The notes below the pieces were generated by a model. That model was not told where the DNA came from. It ran no database searches and was given only the letters and a program-made list of their open reading frames with translations. Both the position numbers and the translations under genes were made by a program. From Lepidostoma basale (Eukaryota > Arthropoda > Insecta > Trichoptera > Lepidostomatidae), in assembly GCA_022606425.2 (NCBI GenBank), contig JAHDVF020000050.1, forward strand, positions 434,001 through 498,000: a DNA stretch of 64,000 bases. The letters run 5' to 3'. This document shows positions 19,960-30,545 of this stretch, one piece after another (position 1 is the first letter of the stretch; each line of letters starts with the position of its first letter).

Positions 19960-20620
19960 ATAATTATAATCGTCAAAATAAAGTACATTAAAAACTAGAA
20001 GAAATTTTGAAACTTCTAGGCAATAAAATAAAATATTAAAACAAAATTATTGGAAAATAAATCAAAATTCTAGAACGTAATTATCATGAAAAATAATAAT
20101 AAATTAAAAAAACATCTAAGACTCTAAAGTAAAAGAAGTCAATAATTTTAAAAGAAATATACGATATTATTCATTTAGATCGGCAAAAAGGTATGTACAT
20201 TCAAAAATCCAAGAAGTTCGTGAAACTAATAAAATAATTAAAAGATTTAAAACAAAATTATTCGAATATTGAAAAAAACGAAAACGTATAATTCACAAAA
20301 ATAAAAATAATCTTCTTAACTAAAACTTAAAACTAAGACTCTTAAATAAAAGAAGTCAATAATAATAAAAAAAGTACAATATTATTCATCGTCAAAAATT
20401 AAGAACATTCAAAACTCGAAGAAAATCGTTAAAATATGTTAAAAATAATCTTCTCAGACTAGGAAAAAGAAAGAGAAAAGAAAATGATAATTGATATAAA
20501 TCATTTAAATCGTAAAAATAAATAACATTAAAAACTAGAGGTAAATCGTGAATAAAAGGAAAAATATTAAAACAAAATCATTCTAAAATTCTAAAATTGT
20601 AGATCATATTAAACACGAAA
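19960..20620 (+). repeat. Second set of imperfect repeats
   Basis: Related blocks start near 19972, 20172, 20390 and 20508. Each contains CGTCAAAATAAAGTACATTA-like sequence, then AACTAGAAG-like text and AAACAAAATTATT. Spacing is irregular (about 120-220 bp). Non-coding. Confidence 0.6.
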
Positions 20621-20625
20621 AAATA

Positions 20626-20967
20626 ATGATCATGAACATGAAAATACAAAATATCTATGTCTCTAATAATTCAATTATTCCGGCAAGAACCGAGAAAATA
20701 ATAACAATTAAATTTTTGAATAAACAAATAAAGGAAGGCATATGTCCTGATATACAATTATCAGAAGACCAATATTTATGTCCGAGCATCGTCAAGGTTC
20801 ATGATGGTAAGATCGCTTACACATCTGATTTGAATTCTAGCAATAACGATGTTACGCTCGATGAAATTAAGGTCCACTTGGAACCGATTCCTAAATCTCA
20901 AAGGTCCGTTAAAATAAGCAAAGCTAATCGCGACCGCATATTAGCTTCAAAAGGTTCTAACTGTTGA
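20626..20967 (+). CDS. Pol fragment: linker between protease and reverse transcriptase
   Basis: A 113-codon frame containing SIIPARTEKIITIKF, KEGICPDIQLSEDQYLCPSI and VTLDEIKVHLEPIP. This pattern (PARTE, E-G-CP-I-L-E--YL, then a VHLEPIP-like end) is the conserved stretch that follows the protease in insect Gypsy-group Pol. It ends at TGA just where the reverse transcriptase should begin, so it is a truncated relic. Confidence in the family is good; separate expression is unlikely. Confidence 0.65.
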   Translation: MIMNMKIQNIYVSNNSIIPARTEKIITIKFLNKQIKEGICPDIQLSEDQYLCPSIVKVHDGKIAYTSDLNSSNNDVTLDEIKVHLEPIPKSQRSVKISKANRDRILASKGSNC

Positions 20968-21575
20968 AAAAATAACTTGATAAGAAATACCCATTAAAAT
21001 ATTCTCGAATAAAATTTGTTAATAAAACTGTGTCAAAGTGACCAAATGTTTTCTGTAATGCAACCGACAATAAGAATAAGATGAGAAACTATTATAGATG
21101 TTTCGAAATCTTTGTTATCTGTTTAGGAACAGATAAGCAATTTAATAATGACATTCAAGAAACTATTAAAGAAACGCGTAAAGATTTTAGATGACATAAC
21201 AGACTCTTTGAAATGAGAAATAATAATAAACAAAACATATCTCATTCAGTAAACAAAGCTAACAAAGCTGTATTGTAACAATGCCGAATACAATATTCGA
21301 CACACTCTTATGGTTAAGAAATAATGTCTTTGCAAGTCAATACCATTGACATATCTAAACTTACTATGATAAAATAAAATAAGAGTATAATGATAAGATA
21401 TATATTTAGTGATACAAATATTAAAATAAAGATTTATCAAAATAAATGCATTACTCCAAACAATGAAGTCATAAAAAAATATATTAATCGAAAATCATTC
21501 GAATCCTTCATTAAGTCAAGTCATTCAGGATTTCATCGTTCTTTATATACTCGTAGATGAATATAAATCAATAAA

Positions 21576-21840
21576 ATGAACAATTTTCTATTAGATACAG
21601 GAGCAGATATCTCATTAATAAAATCGTCTCTTGTTCCTCGAAATTATCAACCATTTTACGACGACATATTGTTATTGAGGGGTATTGATAGCTACCCTAA
21701 TAAAAATATTAAAACTCTTTCTTACGTTTATCTTAAAAAATTTATAAATAAAAAACATTTCCGTAGAGAAATTTTTCATATTGTTCGAGACGATTTCCCC
21801 ATACCTTTCGATGGTATTATATTATAGGAAATGATTTTCT
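21576..21840 (+). CDS. Retroviral-type aspartic protease domain of Pol
   Basis: FLLDTGADISLIKSSLVPRN holds the DTG(A) active site. It continues through FDGIILGND-like sequence (after a stop and one-base shift near 21825) to FLKKLRW. The protease would mature Gag and Pol. It is followed at once by the integrase C terminus, so a deletion removed everything between. In normal Pol the linker at 20626 follows the protease; here the order is reversed. Confidence 0.8.
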
Positions 21841-21852
21841 CAAAAAGTTACG

Positions 21853-22335
21853 TTGGAAAATAACGATCAACACGACTGGGATCAATGGATCGATTTCGCC
21901 ATGTATGCTTTTAATACTACCGTTCATTCTTCGACAAACATTTCCCCTTATGAACTATTTTTTGGTCAAAAAGCTACCCTACCTTCATCGCTGAATAAAA
22001 GCCCTGAATTTAAATATTCATACGACAATTATGTTGATGAATTACGACTTAAACTCCAGACTAGCAGAGAAATCGCCAGAGATAAAATTTTAAAATCGAA
22101 AGAAATAAATAAGAAATACTATGATAAAAATATTAAGCGTGAAACTTATAAAATCGGAGATTTCGTATATTTACAAAATGAAAATTCGAAACCTGGAAAA
22201 TCTAAAAAATTAACTAGTAATTATACAGGACCATATAAGGTTGTTGAAATTAATTTGCCAGTAAATTATACCTTATCTATAAAAAATAAAAATGTCAGAG
22301 TACATGCCAATAGACTTAAACGAGCTATTGTGTAA
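21853..22335 (+). CDS. Integrase C-terminal part of Pol
   Basis: 160 codons: QHDWDQWIDFAMYAFNTTVH, SSTNISPYELFFGQ (end of the catalytic core fold), a charged helix, IGDFVYLQNE, then LTSNYTGPYKVVEI, the GPY/F module of Gypsy-group integrases. The zinc-binding HHCC part and the catalytic DDE residues are absent. The frame ends LKRAIV with TAA. Confidence 0.92.
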   Translation: MENNDQHDWDQWIDFAMYAFNTTVHSSTNISPYELFFGQKATLPSSLNKSPEFKYSYDNYVDELRLKLQTSREIARDKILKSKEINKKYYDKNIKRETYKIGDFVYLQNENSKPGKSKKLTSNYTGPYKVVEINLPVNYTLSIKNKNVRVHANRLKRAIV

Positions 22336-22339
22336 TAAT

Positions 22340-23580
22340 ATTATTGAAAAGAAAATGAAAATTATTAATACTGTTTTGGAAACATAAATAAATGAAATAA
22401 TAATAAATAAAGAACTTCAAGAACAAAAAAAAAATATGAATATGAAAGTTAATTCAATAAGTATAATTAAATATAAAAAATAGCATTAACATTATTTGTT
22501 AAATCAACAAATTAATATCTTAAAACCATTGAATATAATTTTAACAATTCTATTGTAAGCTTTTATAAAAAATGAAGAAGGAAACAAAGAAAATTTAATC
22601 CCAATTTTGATCGAAATGAATTAAATGATAATAAAAAAGTTGTGAACCAACCTGTGAGTTGGAGAATATAAAAAAAAACTCTTAGTTATAAAAATTATAT
22701 GATTTTACTTTCAAGGAAAAAACAAAATAAATTCTATGTGTTTTTGTACAAGAAAAAATGTATATTTCGCAATCTCATGTTATAAAAAGAGATCATTTTA
22801 ATGAATCAAAATTGTAATAAGAATTATAAAGATAATTAGAATTTACTTTTTTAATTTCACATAAAATACTAATCGATTATTGTTGTATCAATGAAAACAA
22901 AGAAATAAAATGATTGATTTATTATTGTTAATCTCCAAATCTATTTGAATAGTAAAAAGAAGGTGTATGTTGTAAAGTAATAACTTCAGAATTTATACAA
23001 TCATGTTATATTGAAATATTACTTTTGTTATTGTAATGACTACCATATATTGAAATTTGTATTTTGTATAAACTTTTAAACTCAAATCAATCAATCAAAA
23101 ATAAATTATTCAAAAGAACAAAATGTTCACCACGAAGAAGCAGCAGACTTCTTTAAATTAAAAGATTGAACAATAAATGTTTAGTTAACCTAAGTTTTTA
23201 TTCTTATATAATTATAAACATAAAATTTTTTGAAAGGATAAAATTATTAATAAGACATGCTTTTAATGTCAACATACAAAATGTAATGTGTAATTCATAA
23301 GTTTTTCACATATAATACTCGTATATCATTCAACATATAATGTATTTTTCCGCAAATGCGAAGAACCAAATTGTTTAAGTAATAAAATGTTTACCTACTT
23401 AAAATAAAGATAACCTTCCCTCTCCCAAATATCAACAAACAAAATAATATTATAATGATTATGTAATTGGTTATTGAATTTAAACAGTTTGTAATTGTAT
23501 GGTAAATATTGTAAACATATTCTCATGAGGACTATATAAGGACACTTAAAATTAAAATTATAAATAATTTTAATTTCTTT
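22340..23580. other. Non-coding 3' interior of the LTR retrotransposon
   Basis: Very AT-rich, with no frame longer than a few dozen codons. An env gene would sit here in related elements; I see no trace of one. Confidence 0.6.
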
Positions 23581-23592
23581 TAAGGGTGATGG

Positions 23593-23995
23593 TGTAATGT
23601 ATTCCGATCCATTTCGGGTGACTCATTTCGGTTGACCAATATCGAGTACCAAGCTTTAGTGTAATGAACTGAGAACAATGCTTTTCTTTGATACTTTAAA
23701 CTACGCATTTTTCTAACATACGAATTCCTTTGGGATTAGGCCATAGGCATTTGTTTACCACACTCTTTTCAAGGATAGCGTCCCTATTAACCCGTTGCCT
23801 TTATATAGCCCTCCCAGATCTGAGAACCGTCAGATCATCCCAGAAAGCTAAACAGTAAACTTTAAATATACGAGACGAGGAGAAAATCACAAAGTCTTAT
23901 CAGTGAAAATATATAATTCCACCTCTAATTATCCCGAGAGAGGCTAAACCGTCATCGACCCGCACCACATCATCACAACGAGGAGGTCCATGACA
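23593..23995 (+). repeat. 3' LTR, 403 bp
   Basis: Same start, end and length as the 5' LTR. It is preceded by AAGGGTGATGG, a weak purine-rich tract that could prime plus-strand synthesis. GTGT follows directly. Confidence 0.97.
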
Positions 23996-24275
23996 GTGTC
24001 CATTCTTTGAACATGTCCGTACCAGTTCCTTTTTCGCTGTCAACTCCATCTTATAATATCCTCAACCTCACATATCTCTATTATTCTGGTGTTCCTCATG
24101 CGATCTCACAGTATCTTGCCTGCTATCGTCCTCAGTGTCTTCATTTTGGAAGTCCTCAAAACTTGTTTGGTCCTTACTGTGTCTGCCCCTGCTTCGACGC
24201 CCTATGTTGGTCTTGCACATGCTTTTTAGATTCTCATCTTACTCTTAATGGCCATATGAGCGCCAGAGATTAAAG
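23996..24275 (-). mobile_element. RTE-F fragment disrupted by the LTR retrotransposon
   Basis: Minus strand: sequence like LRTSKMKTLRTIAGKILRDR, then EVEDI, SEKGTGTDMFKEWT-type text. The same stretch in the 34480 copy gives EMKTLRTIAGKTLRVR-like sequence and VQRMDTTRLPYI. It resumes at 17767 after the LTR element. Confidence 0.8.
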
Positions 24276-25094
24276 ATGGATTTAAGCACCAGACATAAGC
24301 CCAATATAATAAGGTAAAATGCCCGCTTTCGAATAATTTTTTAGAGATTTTATTAAGATGAATTACGCATTTGACAGGACGCAGCCAAGATACAAAAACG
24401 ATTTCCTCTTAACAAAGAAACGAATACGTACGTACAGTACTTCAAGATGTAAAAACTGTTTCACAAACATCGATTTGTGCATTGAACATTTTGGGTCCCG
24501 TGTGATTTATACCCGTCGCCTAAAGGACTCGTTCTAAAAATACACCCATGAGACGAAGAGATTTAGAACCCCACCCCTAAATACCGCGTATCGCCCCCGC
24601 GGCACAGTCGACACAGCGAAAACAAACAAAAACACACGCATTAAAAAAAATATTCTATTGTTACGCAATGTAGTTGATTGAGTTTTTGGTGAGATCCCTG
24701 TACCGCGACGCCGGTTCTCATCGTGTAAAAATGGGTTCTTAGCGCCCAAGTGACTGGGATTAATGGCCTTCGCAGCGCTCGTGCTTCGCGAGATGACTAA
24801 TAGATGGCGCCTCAGCGCTGTTGCCGGATTTATAAGCAATCAATTTTAATTTAATGTTGCATCATCGCATTCCACTTTCGCTTCAATTTTTAATTTTCAT
24901 AATGGATATTTGTGGCCGTACCTTTTTACACCCTCTTTCTTTAACGATCTTTCTCTCTAGGGTAGTTTTAATACTCTTTTCAGATAATCCATTGTTTTCG
25001 CGGAAACATTATGATACTTTAAAAGCTGTTATAATTTAAAAAAAAAGACCTCAAGGAATAAATCAATGATATTAGAATTTATTTTAAACTGTTA
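24276..25094. other. Unassigned, partly GC-richer
   Basis: 24530-24850 is less AT-rich and does not recur in the window. A 101-codon minus frame (24839-24534) crosses it but has no motif I know, so I do not call a gene. Possibly host sequence. Confidence 0.4.
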
Positions 25095-25430
25095 ATGAAT
25101 AAATTTTGTATTTTATTTTACGTGACAGCTGTTTCATCAACCTATGTTGAAATCATCAGGTGTTACAATAATATATCAAATGTAAAATTTTCGCGATTTT
25201 TCGAATCTTTATGTGTATTTGTTCCTATGTCAATTTTAATAATTTCTTTGATATAATTTTGAAGTGCTTGCTGAAATTGAGTTAGGTTCCTAAATATTTT
25301 AATTAAAAGAAGGGTTAGTTACTATTTATAGAAGAAAATATTAAAGGTGTAAATTATAATAATAAAATAATAATAATAAAACAGTAATAAGAAGGAACAA
25401 TTACACATTGTACAGAGTTAAAAACGATTA
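25095..25430 (-). repeat. Penelope/retrozyme-like repeat, copy 1
   Basis: The minus-strand core at about 25120-25165 reads CTGATGATTTCAACATAGGT, TGATGAAACAGCTGTC. The following ~270 bp (ATATATCAAATGTAAAATTT, TTTGATATAATTTTGAAGTG) repeat with few changes at 63655-64000. No coding frame. Confidence 0.65.
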
Positions 25431-25550
25431 AACAATAACAGGAAGTACATAGATTACATTAATAGGAAAGGTGACAAAAGTTTAAGGTAGTATTTGACAA
25501 TCTTTTATATGAGCAGAAAATAGCTCATTATTATGAAGAAGCAATCTAGT

Positions 25551-25620
25551 CGTGTCCAGGCTCGAACCCATGTCAGCTGGATCAGTAGCCAAGCGTTCTA
25601 TCCCCTAGACCACCACGCGA
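25551..25620 (-). repeat. tRNA-like sequence, probable second SINE head
   Basis: On minus: GTGGTGGTCTAGGGGATAGA (A-box-like) and GGGTTCGAGCC (B box) about 35 bases apart. The acceptor stem pairs only partly and the anticodon loop is irregular, so a working tRNA gene is unlikely. No second copy was found in the window. Confidence 0.5.
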
Positions 25621-25696
25621 ACAATAAATGTATTTATTTAATTCTTTGAAAGAATAACACACAGAGAAAGACCGAGTATATATCAAATATTGAATG

Positions 25697-26112
25697 TCGG
25701 CCACGAAGTATGGCCAGCTAAAAAGATACGTGAACAAAAACTTCATACAACAGAAATGCGCATGCTGCGGTGGTGGAGAGGAGTCACATTGAAAGACAAT
25801 GCGCGCAACAAATATGAGAGGTTAGTTTTAAGGTAGCCCCTATAAAACAAAAGTTGTCAGAAGCATGGCTCCGGTGGTATGGTCACGTGATGAGGAGACC
25901 TCACGACAATGTCGTGAAAAAGTGTCTTTCCGTGACAAGTAGGAGAGGGAGAGGAAGACCTCAAACTACCTGGCTGACGAATGTGCAGAGGGATATGAAG
26001 GCCCTAGGCCTTAAGGAGGAAGCTGCCTACGAAAGAAATACCTGGCGCCAAGTGATAAGAAAAGCCGACCCCGAGTAACGGGAAGAAGCGAGGGGAAAGA
26101 AGAAGAAGAAGA
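25697..26112 (+). mobile_element. RTE-D non-LTR element, C-terminal part
   Basis: Encodes QKLHTTEMRMLRWWRGVTLK and DNARNKYER, then after a break FKVAPIKQKLSEAWLRWYGH, VMRRPHDNVVKKCLSV, RGRGRPQTTWLTNVQRDMK, ending RKADPE and a stop. MLRWWRG-T--D--RN and LRWYGHV-RR are hallmarks of RTE (BovB-type) C termini. The tail is (GAA)n with AAGAAGAAGAAGA. Confidence 0.85.
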
Positions 26113-26362
26113 TTGAATGTCGGCCACGTGGGGAGTCGGAGAAATCGACGTGCATGACACGACGTACGAACGTTGAGGAAGCGAGAGATTTATGTCAGGA
26201 AAGAAAAGTGTGGCGGTCCATTCTTTCTGCCTAACCCTTCAGTGATACAGTGTGATGGTTAGTTACTTAGTTAAATTATTATATATGAAAGTGTAAGTTA
26301 GTAAGTAAGCTAGTTTGGGTAATGAAGTTGTGTGAGAAACGGCGTGATGGTTAGATAGTTAA
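26113..26362 (+). mobile_element. Two short RTE-A 3' ends in tandem
   Basis: The first runs from TTGAATGTCGGCCACGTGGG to GTGATGGTTAGTTACTTAGT (26113-26276). The second is only GAGAAACGGCGTGATGGTTA at 26334 onward. Both are 5'-truncated. Confidence 0.7.
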
Positions 26363-26390
26363 ATTTTTTTTAATTACTGTTAAAATTTAA

Positions 26391-26540
26391 AACACTAATA
26401 ATATCACAATTCCTTTTTATTCACTGAGAGTGTCGCGATAGCTGTTTCGCCAACCGATGTTGGCCTCCAGTGAATAAAAAGAAATCGTGATATTATAACA
26501 GTGTTTTACAGTTTAACAGTAATAATGTTGAAGTATCAAT
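26391..26540. repeat. Foldback repeat FB10
   Basis: Inverted ends AACACTAATAATATCACAAT / ATTATAACAGTGTTTT with TTCACTG inside. The minus core reads GGCCAACATCGGTTGGCGAA, AC, AGCTATC. The CTGATGA block is replaced by an altered sequence, so the motif is incomplete. Confidence 0.6.
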
Positions 26541-27084
26541 AGTGTTTCGGCCAAAACAATGGACTAAAATTTTTTTTTCCATTATGAATCCACAACACAA
26601 AGTGCTTGTGAGTATTTAATAAATATTGGTTTTGAATTAAAAAAATCACGATTATTAGTTTCTAATATTTTTTTTTTATAGTTCTGACTAAAACTTTGTA
26701 GGTTAATTTAATAATTCCCGCATTTGAGCAGTTTGCGCCGGCCGCCCGCCGACCGCACGCACGGTAATCCGGCCAAAACACAATCCGATCCCGATACAAA
26801 CTTGTCCGTTCGTGCCGGCGCTGGTCTCATTGATTTATTCCTCCCCGTAATACCCAATGATAGCGGAAACTTCGCTGGTTAGGGGCCCCCCGACTTCCCA
26901 ACTTCCTGAGTAGGCACCTATCGCAGTCTCATCCCGCCTGTTATCTTCGGAACTCCCCGCCGAAAGTTCGGGTCAACATTGGGTTTATAATTTAAATTGT
27001 TTCTAGAACTGTTGTTCTGTTGTTTTTGCTAGTTTCTGGGTCGATCCGAATCGATTCCACATTTAAATCAGTACTTGTTTTGTA
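26541..27084. other. GC-rich, apparently unique island
   Basis: 26730-26960 is strikingly GC- and CpG-rich (GCGCCGGCCGCCCGCCGACC) in an AT-rich window and does not recur. It could be a host regulatory region or exon, or an unrecognised element. No convincing frame. Confidence 0.4.
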
Positions 27085-27555
27085 TTTCGAACAAACAAAC
27101 AAACCATCACGCGGTTTTCCCGCAGGGGTACGTCTAGAAAATGGACCGCTACACTACTCTATCCTGGCACACCTCTCTAGCTTCCTCCACATTTATACAA
27201 CCTGTCACACACGCACGTCGATTCTTCCGACTTCTAACAGAACCAAACTTAAAATTTGTATTAATTTGGTTATGGCATTTTTTTCTCGGTCTACCACGAC
27301 TTCGAACTCCATTTACATCGTTAATGTATACTTTCTCCATCCATGCGCTCCATATGTCCGAACCAACGCAGCGATCCTTTTATAATTTTGTTCATACTAC
27401 CTTCTTCCGCTCTACATCATTCCTTTGTTATATCAGTATTTAAGATTATGTCGTATATCGTTCTGCCACACATACGTCTTAGGGACCTCATCTCTATCGC
27501 ATTTATTCTGCTACTTCTTCTGCCAGTTCCATGCCTCGCTTTCATGCATTAGGTT
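27085..27555 (-). mobile_element. RTE-A copy, frameshifted, (GTTT)n tail
   Basis: Minus strand: RSRGRPRKKCHNQINTNF, VRSRKNRRACVTGCINVEEA and REVCQDRVV, with upstream RRMCGRTIYD-like sequence in other frames. The tail on minus is GGTTTGTTTGTTTGTTCG. Confidence 0.8.
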
Positions 27556-27929
27556 TGGGACCAGAGCTCCATTGTGAACGGGCATTTTCGCATTCGTTGA
27601 TTAATTAATTGAAATAAATCAATTACTAAAACTCGGCCATATTCCAAGTGGGAAAAATCGATGAGCGTGCATACGATGTATGATTGTATAGGAATCTCGA
27701 GAGGTATAATTTAAGTTTTCAATGTTTTAGGAGAAAGTTTCTTGACGGGTTTATACGCACGAAGTAGTATCATTAAATATTTAAATTAATAATTGACATT
27801 TAATATTTTATTAATTTGATCATGCCATGTTTTCTTCGCTCTACCACTATTACATGTTCCGTTGACATGGTTAATAACAAGATTCTTTATCATTCTTTCT
27901 TCAAAACCATCTTAATGACAATAATAATA

Positions 27930-28092
27930 ATAACACACTATCTCTCCGGAAGGGTAGACTCATATTTTAAGGGTAGATTTTATGCCTACATCATCGTTCA
28001 AACGATAAAAACTGCTGACGGCTACAAAATCTTCGAAACATATCGATAAAAATAATTTCTAAAGTTAAAAAACAGTGTTTATGATATATTCA
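27930..28092 (+). repeat. Direct repeat, left copy
   Basis: Shares ~160 bp with 28350-28512: TCTCCGGAAGGGTAGACTCA, CATCATCG...CGATAGAAAC, CGGCTACAAAA.CTTCGAAACAT, GTTAAAAAACAGTGTTTAT. The TTCGAAACAT part recalls the foldback motif family. Confidence 0.7.
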
Positions 28093-28117
28093 TAAATTAT
28101 TTAAAAAATAATAATAA

Positions 28118-28349
28118 TAAAAATGGGGTACGGAGTCGAGGCAGACCGAGGAAAACATGGCATGATCAGAAATTTTAAATTAACAAATTTTAAAGGTTGG
28201 TCATGTTAGAAGTCGGAGGAATCGACGTGCGTGTATGACTCGTTGTATGAATGTGGAAGAATCTAGAGAGGTTTGCCAGGAAAGAGTAGTGTGGCGGTCC
28301 ATTCTCTCTGCCTACCCCTGCGGGGAAACGGCGTGATGGTTTGTTTGTT
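28118..28349 (+). mobile_element. RTE-A 3' end between direct repeats
   Basis: Starts at GGGTACGGAGTCGAGGCAGA (GRPRKTW region), runs through VCQDR-coding sequence and ends GTGATGGTTTGTTTGTTTGT. The flanking repeats may be old copies of the element it inserted between, or a duplication. Confidence 0.75.
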
Positions 28350-28512
28350 TGTAACACACCAACTCTCCGGAAGGGTAGACTCATATCTTTAGGGTAGGTT
28401 TTATACCTTCATCATCGGTCGAACGATAGAAACCGTTGACGGCTACAAAACCTTCGAAACATTTCGAGAAAAATAATCTGTAATGTTAAAAAACAGTGTT
28501 TATAAATTATCT
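28350..28512 (+). repeat. Direct repeat, right copy
   Basis: See 27930-28092. The two copies differ by scattered substitutions. Confidence 0.7.
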
Positions 28513-29175
28513 TAATTTTTTTCCACAGTGTTAAAACACTTCATGTTTATCAAAAATTAAAAGTAAATAACAAAATCCTCAACCAAGAACATATAATAAA
28601 AATATGGCGATAAGAACATTATAAGTTTGAGAAAGAAAAAAAAATTAAAACTTGTTCATGATAATAAAAAATCATTTTTTTTAAAACAATATTCAAGAAG
28701 TAAATTGTATTATTTTTAACTTAACCTTTTTATTTTTTTACAAGAAATCATTGTTATTCTCTAAGCTTTTACATTTTAAGAAGTCTTAAATCACCAGGAG
28801 CTCATAATATCATCGCGGTTGCTAAATCCGATAAGCCTGCTGGCAGCTACCTCGCATAGTCACTCGCATGGTGCTACGTTTCATGTCGCCCTGTTACTCT
28901 TGCCGATGTAATGGATGGGTTTCCTCACTCCTTTTACATTAATCTGTTTTCGTTCCGTTAAAAGCAGCTTGCCACGTTTTATACAGAATTAATTCACAAT
29001 GTTTTTCACAGCGCTAAAGGTGAATTGATCCCGGCGAATGGGTTTACTGCAGGAAAAGTAAACGAGTTGTTTGTTAACAAATTCCACCTAAACATATGTT
29101 TAGGTGGAATTAGTTTCCACCTAAACAAATATCCGTTTTCATCATTCCTTTGTTACACAACTAACTAACTAACCA
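28513..29175. other. No gene; small hairpin at 29080-29125
   Basis: AT-rich on the left. CCACCTAAACATATGTTTAGGTGG is a local palindrome repeated partly as TTTCCACCTAAACAAATA. No frame. Confidence 0.5.
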
Positions 29176-29903
29176 CTCGCAAACGATTAACTGTAAAATG
29201 CAAATATAAGAAGTGAATGCAGTGCAAATGAACAGAATAATTAAGTTATTATTTTACGTATCTGGGAAGCATGTTTACAAGAGACGGAAAAATGGAAAAA
29301 GACATCGAAAGAAGGGTCGGTGCTAGGAAGAAAATAAATGGCGCACTCAAAGTCATTACTGCAAATAGAAATATATCCACAGAAGCAAAGATGACAGTAC
29401 GCAATGGAGTTCCAGTGCCAACGCTCATGTATGGAAGTGAAGCTTGGAGCTGGCAAAATAAGGATGAAAGCAGGATAAACGCCGTAGAAATGAGATCACT
29501 TAGAATAATGTGCGGGAAAACGTTGTATGATAGAATACCGAACGATGAAATAAGAAAGAAATGTAAGGCAGATGACTGCATCATGGATAAAATTAAAAAA
29601 GGATTCCTGAGATGGTTTGGACATTTGGAACGGATGGATGAGAGTAGAATGGTTAAAAAGTTGTACACAAGCAGCGTGAGTGGAAAAAGAAGCCGAGGAC
29701 GTCCGAGAAAAACATGGCAAGACCAAATTAATCAAATACTAAAAGGCGGTCACATTCGAAGTCGGAATAATCGACGTGCGTGCATGGTACGCTGTGTGAA
29801 TGTAAAGGAAACCCGAGAGGTATGCCAGGACAGAGCATTGTGGCGATCCATCCTCTCTGCCTACCCCTCCGGGGAAATAGCGTGATGGTTAGTTAGTAAT
29901 TAG
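29176..29903 (+). mobile_element. RTE-A, best C-terminal copy (204-codon frame)
   Basis: The open frame 29271-29885 reads MFTRDGKMEKDIERRVGARK, INGALKVITANRNISTEAKM, MYGSEAWSWQNKDESRINAV, LRWFGHLERMDESRMVKKLY, RGRPRKTWQDQINQILKGGH and CQDRALWRSILSAYPSGEIA, then stop. This gives the family's full C terminus and shows the stop lies within GCGTGATGG, about ten bases from the (GTTA)n tail. The polymerase catalytic motifs lie upstream and are missing. A 5' extension at 29196-29235 repeats part of the internal sequence, suggesting a rearranged start. Confidence 0.9.
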
Positions 29904-29954
29904 ATGGTTTGGACTCGTGGAAGAATGAATAAAGAAAGAATGATAAAGAAAGTA

Positions 29955-30030
29955 TAAGTTAACTCACCATCACGCCATATCCCCGAATCGGTAGACATAC
30001 TGAGTGGACCGCCATACATAACCCATTCGA
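29955..30030 (-). mobile_element. RTE-A terminal fragment
   Basis: AACTCACCATCACGCCATAT, then CGGTAGACATACTGAGTGG: the inverse of the family's last ~60 bp. Confidence 0.65.
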
Positions 30031-30545
30031 CCATACACTCTATTGTTTGGTTTTATCAGAAATATCTCCAATATAAAATCACTCTAGTTCAATGTATTCT
30101 ATTTTGTACTTGCATGAAATACCCTATCTTTGTCTTCTGCGGCCCGGATACGCGTAAATCTATTCAAGTATATCGAGATCGAGCGAGTTTACTCCGCCGA
30201 ACGCTGCGGAAAACCCCCGTCAATCCTTCGCGATACATGCCACCCTGGTATTGATAGACAACGCACTCATTCTTACCAATAAAGGAAGGTCTCTAGAAAA
30301 AAATAAAGTCTTTCGTTTTCCAGCAGACAGCCCACTTGCTTTGATTTCCCTTAGACGGATCTATCTTCTTTTCTTTAAATGATATGTGGGTTTTTCTCAG
30401 AAATCGTTGGAATTTTCGCCACAAATAAAAGAGATTTCTCAATTGATTTTTTTCATAGAACTGTATTTTCAATTAATTCCTTGATTTCGTTTGTTTTTCC
30501 ACGCATTTAAGGATATTTTAACAATTTTTCGACAACTATCTCGTC
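30031..30545. other. No feature recognised
   Basis: Apparently unique sequence with ordinary base composition in places (30120-30350). No frame. Confidence 0.4.

Larger units (their letters stand above)
17768..23995 (+). mobile_element. Gypsy-type LTR retrotransposon, 6228 bp, coding-deficient
   Basis: Two 403-bp LTRs that I read as identical enclose an AT-rich interior with a tRNA-Leu-type primer site. GTGT is duplicated on both sides (17764-17767, 23996-23999). Interior order: a gag-like frame, a dead protease copy, a tandem array, a post-protease linker frame, a second protease fused to the integrase C terminus, then a long non-coding tail. Reverse transcriptase, RNase H and most of integrase are gone. 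Matching LTRs with a wrecked interior imply recent movement using proteins from another element. Confidence 0.97.

Noticed and set aside
22340..23580. env gene of an errantivirus-like element
   Set aside because: No frame of useful length, no signal peptide or membrane anchor.
24534..24839. 101-codon minus-strand frame
   Set aside because: No motif, signal peptide or homology I can recognise; could be chance in a less AT-rich patch.
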